Below are positions 1 through 5,881 of a stretch of DNA of 7,421 nucleotides, piece after piece. The notes beneath the pieces are model-generated. The model saw nothing but the letters and a program-made list of their open reading frames with translations. It was not told the DNA's origin and ran no database searches. The stretch is from Chloroflexota bacterium (GTDB lineage: Bacteria; Chloroflexota; Dehalococcoidia; Lucifugimonadales; JADFKI01), in NCBI GenBank assembly GCA_022565015.1, contig JADFKI010000198.1, positions 1-7,421 of the forward strand, read 5' to 3'. A program made the translations under genes and the position numbers. How positions within the stretch are numbered: the stretch's first letter is position 1; each line of letters opens with the position of its first letter.

Positions 1-600
1 CTCAACCTCAGTGAGTTTTTCAGCGAGCGTGGACGGATTCAGGCCCGCGGCGTGGTCTCGATAGCCCGCGCGCTCCAGCATCGCGGCGAGCTTGCCCCCT
101 TTGAACAGGTCGAGCGCCCACCTGAGCGGGTCCGGCTGGGCGGTCTTGTCCAGGTAAATGCGCTGGTTCTTCGCCCTGGGCCCGTAGTGGTAGTGCGGCG
201 CATTCTCGAAGCAGTCGAACGTCAACAGCTCGATCTCCTCGCCTCCGACATCCCCCATGACGTGTATGGCGATGCCGCGATCGTTTGTGAGCTCACGAAA
301 CTCTATGCCGAAACGCACCGGACCAGCCTCGATCACCATGTCACCACGGTTGTGGACGACGGTGCGGCGGTCCTTGAAGGCCATGTCCCTTGCCGTTTCC
401 TTGAGGTCGTCCAGGGCGAGGTCGATCTTTCCGTCGGCTATCTCTTCCGCAAGGCCTTCGTATCCGGCGCGCCTCACCATCTCAGGAAGCTTGCTCGTAA
501 TCTGCATCAGCGTCCAGTCTAGGGAGTTGCCCTCCGTGGTCGCATCGAGCATCAGCCGCTCGTTACGCTTTTCCGGTCCGTAATGATAGTGCGGCTGGTG
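1..600 (-). repeat. Diverged internal tandem duplication, period 396 bp
   Basis: The two domain copies of the left-edge gene are also visible as DNA. The plus-strand stretch around 190-240 (tagtgcggcg... gcagtcgaac... cagctcgatctcctc) recurs around 586-636 (tagtgcggct... gcagtcgaac... cagctcgacctcctt). The offset is 396 bp, or exactly 132 codons. The copies have diverged considerably at synonymous and replacement sites, so the duplication is old and within the reading frame, not a recent repeat expansion. The outer limits of the left copy lie beyond the window. Confidence 0.75.
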
Positions 601-753
601 GTCAAAGCAGTCGAACCGCAGCAGCTCGACCTCCTTGCCTTCGTCTTCGCCCAGGACATGGATGCAAAGGCCCTGGTCGGACAACAGGTCCCGGTATTCG
701 AGTCCGAAGCGGACCTTGCCATCCCCGATAATGACGTCTCCACGTTCCGCCAT
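1..753 (-). CDS. Unrecognised protein with two tandem copies of one domain (3' end beyond window)
   Basis: An open frame of 251 codons runs leftward from ATG at 753 to the window edge without a stop, so the C-terminus is missing. The start is well supported: a full AAAGGAGGT site (760-768) lies 6 nt upstream, and a TATAAT promoter lies behind it. I do not recognise the family. Residues 9-60 and 141-192 align without gaps (31 of 52 identical by my count), each ending in a near-identical block: FDCFDHQPHYHYGP (47-60) and FDCFENAPHYHYGP (179-192). The similarity continues to KLPEMVRRAGY (88-98) and KLAAMLERAGY (221-231). A VRFG-(L/I)-E strand and an IHV-(L/M)-G strand also recur. No signal peptide or membrane segment is visible, so it is probably cytoplasmic. 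The conserved Cys, His and Tyr residues could bind a metal or ligand, but that is speculation. It is divergent from the propeller gene. Existence as a gene is near certain; function is unknown. Confidence 0.88.
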   Translation of the reverse strand, partial: MAERGDVIIGDGKVRFGLEYRDLLSDQGLCIHVLGEDEGKEVELLRFDCFDHQPHYHYGPEKRNERLMLDATTEGNSLDWTLMQITSKLPEMVRRAGYEGLAEEIADGKIDLALDDLKETARDMAFKDRRTVVHNRGDMVIEAGPVRFGIEFRELTNDRGIAIHVMGDVGGEEIELLTFDCFENAPHYHYGPRAKNQRIYLDKTAQPDPLRWALDLFKGGKLAAMLERAGYRDHAAGLNPSTLAEKLTEVE

Positions 754-798
754 GGCGATACCTCCTTTAAATGGAATTCTCACTTCGATTTGAGGTTG

Positions 799-828
799 AT
801 TATAGACTCGTCTCCACGTTTTTGTCCA
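799..828 (-). promoter_or_regulatory. Sigma70-like promoter for the duplicated-domain gene
   Basis: Reading the minus strand, TGGACA (823-828; five of six matches to TTGACA) is followed by an 18-bp spacer and a perfect TATAAT (799-804). Transcription would begin near 792, giving a leader of about 40 nt that contains the AAAGGAGGT site. This is the best match to a housekeeping promoter in the window. It is read by eye, without experimental support. Confidence 0.65.
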
Positions 829-895
829 AGATTGCTGAACATGCTGATTATGTCGGCGCACGAACTGCCTGGATAACTGACGATTCGGCGATAGG

Positions 896-924
896 TGGAC
901 ATTGGAGTCGCGTCGGGCTATCAT
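896..924 (+). promoter_or_regulatory. Sigma70-like promoter for the propeller gene, framed by an inverted repeat
   Basis: TGGACA (896-901), a 17-bp spacer and TATCAT (919-924; five of six to TATAAT) would start transcription near 931, just upstream of the Shine-Dalgarno site at 946-951 and the ATG at 958. The -35 hexamer is the same as in the divergent promoter. The -10 lies inside a hyphenated inverted repeat, GTCGGG (912-917) and CCCGAC (925-930) separated by 7 nt. This is the geometry of an operator that would block polymerase binding. Confidence 0.5.
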
Positions 925-957
925 CCCGACTGCGTAATCTCGGCCAGGGAGAAGCAT

Positions 958-2079
958 ATGGGCTGGTCCATTCACCATCCGACGGGACTCATCTATCGCG
1001 CCCCACAACGTATTTATCCGGGCTATGTCTTGTTGACCTGCAATCAGGGTGACCAAGCCGTGCTGATAGACCTGGACGGCGCTGTCTGTCATCGATGGCT
1101 TTGGCCGGGCGGTATTACATACGCCGACCTACTTCCCAACGGCAATCTGCTGTGTCGCGTGCCGTCTAAGGGCAACGTCGAAGCCGTCAAAGGCCTGGGG
1201 GGAGTTTCCTCGGCGCTGGTCGAATTAGACTGGGAGAGCAATCTCGTATGGGAATACGTGAACCCGTACCTTCATCACGATCACGCGCGACTGGGAAATG
1301 GGAACACTCTGGTCCTCTTATGGGAAGGTATGTCCCCTGAATTTTCGGCCACCATCAAAGGGGGAGAGAAGCGTGAAGGCGACCCTGCCGAGATGCTTGG
1401 CGACATCGTCGCGGAAATAGCTCCGGATGGCGCCGTGCTTGGCGAATGGCGCTCGTGGGAATACCTTGATATTGAAGAGGATGTGATCTGTCCATTGGAA
1501 GAACGCAGGGAATGGACGCATGCGAACTCGCTCAGGATTCTGCCCGACGGCAAGTGGCTGATAAGCCTGCGCAGAATCGATACGGTGGCCATCGTAGATC
1601 CGATGACTGGGGAGTTCACGTGGAAATGGGGACGCGGTCATATCTCACATCAGCACGACGCCAGGATGCTGGCTAACGGCAACGTGCTGATATTCAACAA
1701 CAACACACACGGCACGCGGGGCCCGGCGTATTCGACCGTCGTTGAAGTAAACCCAGCTACAGACGAAATTGAGTGGGAGTACCGAGGGTCGCCCCTGGAC
1801 TCCTTCTACGCCAGCTACATCAGCGGAGCGGAGCGCCTTCCCAACGAGAACACCCTGATTTGCGAAGGGCCCAGCGGTAGGGTCTTTGAAGTCACGAAGA
1901 CCAAACAGATTGTGTGGGAGTACATCAATCCGTTCTTCTTTCCAAACTCGAGGACCGGCGACGACACGAACTCCATGTTCAGGGCCCACAAATACGGCCT
2001 TGACTACCCGGCCTTCGAGGGAAGGGACCTCGATCCCAAGCTATTCTCGAATCTCAACCGGCTATACGGCGGCGCGTAG
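958..2079 (+). CDS. Arylsulfotransferase (ASST)-like beta-propeller protein
   Basis: A 373-residue protein of the ASST/PQQ-like beta-propeller type. Blade motifs recur: LPNGNLL (59-65), LGNGNTLVLL (112-121), LPDGKWLISL (195-204), LANGNVLIF (238-246) and LPNENTLIC (294-302). These alternate with closing strands such as LVWEY, FTWKW, IEWEY and IVWEY. Three His-containing loops, HHDHA (106-110), EWTHAN (185-190) and SHQHDA (230-235), sit where ASST family members carry active-site His. In characterised periplasmic ASSTs, a His accepts sulfate from a phenolic ester and passes it to another phenol. No signal peptide is present, unlike those enzymes, so activity and location are open; it may be a non-catalytic propeller. 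I chose ATG 958 over an in-frame GTG at 895 because AGGGAG (946-951) is well spaced from it and the candidate promoter lies inside the longer version. It ends FRAHKYG (341-347) plus a short tail. Family fairly sure; enzymatic role unproven. Confidence 0.87.
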   Translation: MGWSIHHPTGLIYRAPQRIYPGYVLLTCNQGDQAVLIDLDGAVCHRWLWPGGITYADLLPNGNLLCRVPSKGNVEAVKGLGGVSSALVELDWESNLVWEYVNPYLHHDHARLGNGNTLVLLWEGMSPEFSATIKGGEKREGDPAEMLGDIVAEIAPDGAVLGEWRSWEYLDIEEDVICPLEERREWTHANSLRILPDGKWLISLRRIDTVAIVDPMTGEFTWKWGRGHISHQHDARMLANGNVLIFNNNTHGTRGPAYSTVVEVNPATDEIEWEYRGSPLDSFYASYISGAERLPNENTLICEGPSGRVFEVTKTKQIVWEYINPFFFPNSRTGDDTNSMFRAHKYGLDYPAFEGRDLDPKLFSNLNRLYGGA

Positions 2080-2095
2080 TCCGGGCTGAAATGGC

Positions 2096-3142
2096 CTAGT
2101 AGCCCCGGTCACGGTCGACGACATTCAAGAGCGGGCCGTCAGCCAGGAATCTGCGCAGGTTTTCCTGGAACAGCTCACGCACGGACTGGCCGAAGTTGGA
2201 GTCCGACGAGGAGATGTGGGACGTAACGAAGGCCTGCGGCAGCTCCATCAGCTCCGCGCGAGGGGGCTTGCCCTCCAGCTCCCCTTGATATACGTCCATC
2301 AGGACGCCGCGAATACCACCGCTCCTCAGCGCCTCAATGAGCGCGTCCTCATCCACGATCTCTCCCCGCGAGATATTGATGAGGACCGCCGAGGGCTTCA
2401 TGACATCGAAAACGTCCCTGTCGATGAGGTTTTCCGTCTCGTGGCTGAGGGCCGTACAAACGGCGAGAAAATCGCACTGGGCCGCCATCTCCAATAGCTG
2501 GTCCGCGGGCAAAAGCAGGTCGACTCCGTCGACGTTGTTCTGAGGAGAGGTGGCCGAACGGCGCGTGGCTAGAACACGCATGGAGTACTGTCGGGCAAGA
2601 CGGGCTACCTCCTTGCCTATGCCGCCAAGCCCTACGATGCCGACCGTGGCTTCGTGCAGGGGGATAGTCTGATAGCTGCCGCGGTCGAGTCTGCCGTTTC
2701 GCTTGTCCGTATAGGCGTTGAAGAGGCCACGGCCGAAGAACATGATGCCGGCCATGACGTATTGGGCGATCGAAGTAGGCCCAACATATCCCCTGCTGGA
2801 CGTGAGAACTATCTGCGAGTCCCATATGTCCGAGCGCCACAGATTTGAAACGCCGGCCTGCGTGTGGTGGAACCAGCGTAGCCTCGGCGACCGTGACGCG
2901 ATGTTGCCGAGCACCGGATGGCTCATGATGAGCACATCGGCCTGGGCAAACAGGGCGTCGCGCTCCTCCGAGGATGGGGCGGCGTTCGGCTCGGGCGGGC
3001 TCTCACGCCGACGCAGGCCCTCGGCTTCGAGCTCCGCCAAATAGGCGGCGTTGCCGTCCAGGACTCTAACGCCTGGGTCGACCTCGGTGACAAACGATAG
3101 GTCGCTGCCCAGAATGGGCGCCATCACCAGCACGTTCAGCAT
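2096..3142 (-). CDS. D-2-hydroxyacid dehydrogenase, NAD(P)-dependent
   Basis: A 348-residue member of the D-isomer-specific 2-hydroxyacid dehydrogenase family, which interconverts 2-oxo acids and D-2-hydroxy acids in the cytoplasm. The Rossmann motif GLGGIG is at 171-176. The catalytic set is complete: Arg259 in NISRGEIVDEDAL, Glu288 in DVYQGEL and His309 in TSHIS. The His loop reads TSHISSSDS where many relatives have TPHIGG or similar. Strand beta-2 ends in ATRRS (192-196), with Arg where NAD-specific enzymes usually have Asp, which suggests NADP(H) preference (inference). The start at 3142 begins directly with the first beta strand (MLNVLVMAP), so it is likely right although the ribosome site (CAGGTCG) is weak. 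It lies 66 bp downstream of the aminotransferase on the same strand, so it is probably its operon partner, perhaps reducing the oxo product. Substrate (glyoxylate, hydroxypyruvate or another) cannot be decided. Confidence 0.93.
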   Translation of the reverse strand: MLNVLVMAPILGSDLSFVTEVDPGVRVLDGNAAYLAELEAEGLRRRESPPEPNAAPSSEERDALFAQADVLIMSHPVLGNIASRSPRLRWFHHTQAGVSNLWRSDIWDSQIVLTSSRGYVGPTSIAQYVMAGIMFFGRGLFNAYTDKRNGRLDRGSYQTIPLHEATVGIVGLGGIGKEVARLARQYSMRVLATRRSATSPQNNVDGVDLLLPADQLLEMAAQCDFLAVCTALSHETENLIDRDVFDVMKPSAVLINISRGEIVDEDALIEALRSGGIRGVLMDVYQGELEGKPPRAELMELPQAFVTSHISSSDSNFGQSVRELFQENLRRFLADGPLLNVVDRDRGY

Positions 3143-3208
3143 CTAAGCAACGACCTGACAGGCTCTGTTCATGAATCGTCCGTTCGCGATGGAAATGCCG
3201 GTTCCAGG

Positions 3209-4657
3209 CTAGGCGACATCCGGCGGGAACTCCTGCTCCATCTCCGTCATCGACATGTCCAGGATGCCGATTATGTCGTCGATGATCTCCTTGGTAATAG
3301 TAAGTGGCGGCGACAAGGTGATCGAGTCGCCGGCGCGGGTCGCCAGACCGTAGCCTCGTATCTTGTTCGTGAACGTCGTGGCGTATTCGCCATTGGGACC
3401 GCCGGGGTAGGGCTCCTTGGTCTTGCGGTTCTTGACCATCTCGATGGACATGAGCAGGCCCAGTCCTCCACCCACGAAGCCGACAGAGGGATGGTTCTCC
3501 TGTAAGACCGACATCGCCTGCTCGTACAGGTATTGGCCCATCTTGTCGGAGTTCTCCACTAGGTTGTCGCGTTCCATGATCTCCAGGCTCTTGAGGGCCG
3601 CCGTCATCACGACCGGGTGGCCGCCGTAGGTGACGCCGTGCTGGAAGGCTCCCGCCTTCCCCTCGGTGTTGTCGAAGGTCTCGGCGATCTGCTTCGTGGC
3701 CATCACGCCGCCGACGGGAAGCTCTCCGCCCGTCAGGGCCTTCGCGATGGTCATGATGTCCGGGGCGACGCCGAAGCGCTGCATACCGAACCAGGTCCCC
3801 AGCCTTCCGAAGCCACAGATGATCTCGTCGGCTATGAGCACGATTTCGTACTTGTCGCAGAGCTCCCGCACGGCCGGCCAGTAGTCGTCGGCGGGAATCT
3901 GGGCGCCGCTGGGTATGGGCGTCGCGATGAACGCCGCGATCGTCTCCGGGCCCTCGCCCTTGATGATGTTCTCCAGCGACCTGGGACTCTGCATGCAGCA
4001 GTCCCGGTTAGTCCTATCCTCGAATCCCCATGGGCATCGGTAGCAGTAAGGGGGGTCCACCTGCATGACTCCCGCCATCATCATCGTGTCGAATATCCCG
4101 GAGGCCCTGCGCCCGCCGGAGCCGACGCTCATCGGCCCCCTGGACGAGCCGTGGTACTGACCCCTGCGCGATATGATCTTCGTCTTCTGGGTATTTCCCG
4201 AGATGTGCTGGTACTGGCGGGCCATCTTCATTGCGATATCCACGGCCTCGGAACCGCCGCCGCAGAAGAAGGTGCGATTCAGGTCTCCGGTCGCGAGCTC
4301 GGACAGCTTCTTGGACAGCAGGATGCCCGGTACGCTGCTATAGGCGCCCGAGTTCGTGTAGGCCAGGGTAGACATCTGCTCGGCTACGGCGGAAGCTACC
4401 TCCGGGTGGCCGTGGCCGATGCTCTTGAGGAACAGGCCCGCCATGGCGTCGATGTACTTGTTGCCCTCGATGTCGTAGACGTAGCAGTCCTCGCCGCGCA
4501 CCATGATGTTGTAGCCGCCCGGTGCGACAAGGTCGGCCATCTGGTGGTTCTGCGTCCAGAAGTGCTCGATGCCCCACTGGACCAGCTGGTCGATCTCCTC
4601 ACGGCTGTAGTCGTCCTTAATCCACCAGGCGCTCTTGTCGGGATTCGGGGTTACCAT
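3209..4657 (-). CDS. Class III (omega) PLP-dependent aminotransferase
   Basis: A 482-residue fold-type I aminotransferase of class III, the group that includes 4-aminobutyrate, beta-alanine, taurine and ornithine aminotransferases. Seen in order: YDIEGNKYIDAMAG (61-74), the GHGHPEV turn (81-87), the phosphate-binding GGGSEAVD (133-140), the QYHGSSRG loop (167-174), the cofactor Asp277 in IADEIICGFGRLG, and Lys306 in TIAKALTGGELPVGG, which forms the Schiff base with PLP. Length is typical. A Cys-rich segment, YCYRCPWG (204-211) followed by CC at 220-221, lies in the middle. ATG 4657 has a perfect AGGAGGT (4662-4668) upstream. It is first in a probable operon with the D-2-hydroxyacid dehydrogenase. 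Class is certain; the amino donor is not assignable. 4-aminobutyrate, beta-alanine or taurine:pyruvate types are all possible. Confidence 0.95.
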   Translation of the reverse strand: MVTPNPDKSAWWIKDDYSREEIDQLVQWGIEHFWTQNHQMADLVAPGGYNIMVRGEDCYVYDIEGNKYIDAMAGLFLKSIGHGHPEVASAVAEQMSTLAYTNSGAYSSVPGILLSKKLSELATGDLNRTFFCGGGSEAVDIAMKMARQYQHISGNTQKTKIISRRGQYHGSSRGPMSVGSGGRRASGIFDTMMMAGVMQVDPPYCYRCPWGFEDRTNRDCCMQSPRSLENIIKGEGPETIAAFIATPIPSGAQIPADDYWPAVRELCDKYEIVLIADEIICGFGRLGTWFGMQRFGVAPDIMTIAKALTGGELPVGGVMATKQIAETFDNTEGKAGAFQHGVTYGGHPVVMTAALKSLEIMERDNLVENSDKMGQYLYEQAMSVLQENHPSVGFVGGGLGLLMSIEMVKNRKTKEPYPGGPNGEYATTFTNKIRGYGLATRAGDSITLSPPLTITKEIIDDIIGILDMSMTEMEQEFPPDVA

Positions 4658-4763
4658 GCGGACCTCCTGAGGGCCTCGTCTAGCAAAATACGGGTGCCTG
4701 CGAGATAGGCTGTCGTCCGAGGGCTAGCCAAGGTCTAATCGCTGAATCGTTGATGCTGGCCGG

Positions 4764-4792
4764 AAGGTAGCACCCGCCGTCGCGCTTGTCAA
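4764..4792 (-). promoter_or_regulatory. Candidate promoter of the aminotransferase-dehydrogenase operon
   Basis: On the minus strand a perfect TTGACA (4787-4792) is followed, after a 17-bp spacer, by TACCTT (4764-4769), which matches TATAAT at only three of six positions. Transcription would start near 4757, leaving a leader of about 100 nt before the ATG at 4657. The weak -10 could mean a low or activated promoter. The TT of the -35 lies within the outer edge of a 20-bp inverted repeat (4791-4810). Confidence 0.4.
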
Positions 4793-4810
4793 TTCGCGGG
4801 GCCGCGAATT
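4791..4810. promoter_or_regulatory. 20-bp inverted repeat, operator-like
   Basis: Arms AATTCGCGG and CCGCGAATT are perfect 9-bp complements separated by GG. It overlaps the outer two bases of the TTGACA at 4787-4792. No U-run follows on either strand, so it is a poor terminator. A dimeric regulator site is the simplest reading, repressing or activating the aminotransferase operon depending on the protein. No regulator gene is present in the window. Confidence 0.5.
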
Positions 4811-4993
4811 ATCGTCCTCTGATTAATCGGACGACGCGAATCGCTTGTCTATGGCGAGGCGTGGCAACTCGCCTGTCACTCGTCGAAGTGAGGCGACGAA
4901 CAGTCTGGTGCGGCTGGAGGCCAGACCACGCCAGGAGCGTGGCAGCATATCGCCCCTGGGTCCCCTATTCGTGTCGTCGAAAAATGACGCCTT

Positions 4994-5713
4994 CTAGCGT
5001 CGGCCGCCCACGATGCGCAGTATGAACAGGAACAGGTTGATGAACGACAGGTAGAGCTGCAATGCCCCGATGACGCCGATTCGGCTGACCGCCTGCGCAT
5101 CGCCGTTCGACAGCGCCTCGAAGGTCATCGTCTTGATCGACTTGGTGCTATAGAGGGTGAGACCCATGAATAAGAATACCCCGAGGTAGGAGATGAGGTA
5201 GTCGAACATGGGGCTCTGGAGAAACATGTTGGCGATCGACGCTATTATCAGCCCGAAGAGGGAGACCATCAATAACGGGCCCCATTTCGTCAGGTCCTTT
5301 TTCGTCGTCAGGCCCACGATGGACAGCGCCGCGAAGGTCCCGGTCGTAACGCCGAACGCTATGGCGACGGTCCCCAGGTCGTAGGCAAGGAACACGATGG
5401 ACATCGTGAGGCCCATGAGGCCGGAGTATACGAAGAACAGGCCCAGGGCCATCGTCGGCGACATCTTGTGTATCGCGGCGGAGAGGGCGATGACCAGTCC
5501 GAACTGGGCGATGATGATTGCCCAGAATACGAAGCTGCCGCCGAAAAGGAGTGCCGCAAGCTCGTCTGAGCTCGCGACGAAAGCGGCCACGACAGCCGTT
5601 ATCAGCAGGCCGCCCGTCATCCAGATGTACACGCGGGACATGGCGTCTATGAAGGTGTTGACTAGCTCGGATTCAGAGGGCGCTACCTGTAGTTGTGCGA
5701 ACTGACTAGACAT
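4994..5713 (-). CDS. Bax inhibitor-1/YccA family membrane protein
   Basis: A 239-residue inner-membrane protein with about seven hydrophobic helices (roughly 28-46, 58-80, 87-111, 113-134, 144-163, 170-190, 211-233). The N-terminus is polar and the tail short and basic (LRIVGGRR). The order and the conserved block FGVTTGTFAALSIVGLTTKKDLT (120-142) identify the Bax inhibitor-1/UPF0005 family. Members include the calcium-leak protein YetJ of Bacillus and E. coli YbhL and YccA, which act in ion leak or membrane-protein quality control. I chose ATG 5713 because GGAAGGAG sits 6 nt upstream; an in-frame TTG at 5752 adds 13 residues and has no comparable site. The two aspartates that form the pH-sensing pair in YetJ are both serine here: LYSTKSI (Ser189) and LYLSFINLF (Ser223). 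It appears monocistronic, with its own AT-rich upstream region. Family sure; activity unknown. Confidence 0.94.
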   Translation of the reverse strand: MSSQFAQLQVAPSESELVNTFIDAMSRVYIWMTGGLLITAVVAAFVASSDELAALLFGGSFVFWAIIIAQFGLVIALSAAIHKMSPTMALGLFFVYSGLMGLTMSIVFLAYDLGTVAIAFGVTTGTFAALSIVGLTTKKDLTKWGPLLMVSLFGLIIASIANMFLQSPMFDYLISYLGVFLFMGLTLYSTKSIKTMTFEALSNGDAQAVSRIGVIGALQLYLSFINLFLFILRIVGGRR

Positions 5714-5777
5714 GACAGGCTCCTTCCAGGCTGCCAGGCGTCTCAATGACAAGACCCGTATCTAAACGACCACTGCC

Positions 5778-5791
5778 AATATAGTTACTAT
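5778..5791 (-). promoter_or_regulatory. Candidate -10 and small palindrome upstream of the membrane protein gene
   Basis: The stretch around 5760-5820 is clearly more AT-rich than its surroundings. On the minus strand it contains TATATT (5778-5783, five of six to TATAAT), about 65 nt before the ATG at 5713. No good -35 lies at 16-18 bp. The 11-bp palindrome ATAGT-T-ACTAT (5781-5791) overlaps the upstream half of the -10. The promoter call is weak. Confidence 0.3.
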
Positions 5792-5881
5792 CTTAAAGAA
5801 TTTTACCAGATTTGTTCGGGACGGTGAATGTGGGAAAACAGCCAGGCGTTGTGTCGGCTCCGTCCGGAGATTCGAACGGGT

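Larger units (their letters stand above)
4658..4993. other. 336-bp gap without a gene, rich in inverted repeats
   Basis: This gap lies after the Bax inhibitor-1-like gene and before the aminotransferase. Besides the promoter and operator noted separately, it has perfect inverted repeats at 4812-4834 (TCGTCC/GGACGA around the palindrome GATTAATC), 4853-4873 (GGCGAG/CTCGCC), 4880-4899 (TCGTCG/CGACGA), 4903-4926 (GTCTGG/CCAGAC) and 4926-4942 (CCACGC/GCGTGG). An 8-bp direct repeat CGCTTGTC is at 4783-4790 and 4842-4849. A 79-codon open frame on the plus strand (4786-5025) has no family features, runs into the antisense of the membrane protein gene, and is not believed. It may hold a structured leader, trailer or small RNA, but nothing matches a known RNA class. 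Confidence 0.45.

Noticed and set aside
52..583. Plus-strand open frames opposite the left-edge gene
   Set aside because: They mirror the duplicated-domain gene, which has the promoter, the Shine-Dalgarno site and an internal repeat conserved at protein level on the minus strand.
895..957. Longer N-terminus of the propeller protein from GTG 895
   Set aside because: The extra 21 residues have no family character, GTG 895 has no good ribosome site, and the segment contains the probable promoter; ATG 958 has AGGGAG at proper spacing.
2081..2108. Possible bidirectional terminator between the converging stops (CCGGGCT and AGCCCCGG)
   Set aside because: The stem needs a one-base bulge, the loop is 13 nt, and no T-run follows on either strand.
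3617..4708. Long plus-strand open frame (363 codons) opposite the aminotransferase
   Set aside because: It is antisense to a clear, complete enzyme gene, has no ribosome site or family motifs, and its Val/Leu/Arg/Asp-rich composition is typical of the mirror frame of a GC-rich gene.
5835..5857. Possible terminator of the methyltransferase (AGCC/GGCT stem followed by GTTTT on the minus strand)
   Set aside because: Only four base pairs with a 12-nt loop; too weak to call.
5864..5881. tRNA T-loop-like sequence GATTCGAA near the methyltransferase stop
   Set aside because: The flanking five bases (CCGGA and CGGGT) cannot form a T-stem and no anticodon or acceptor arm is found, so there is no tRNA or recognisable remnant or attachment site.
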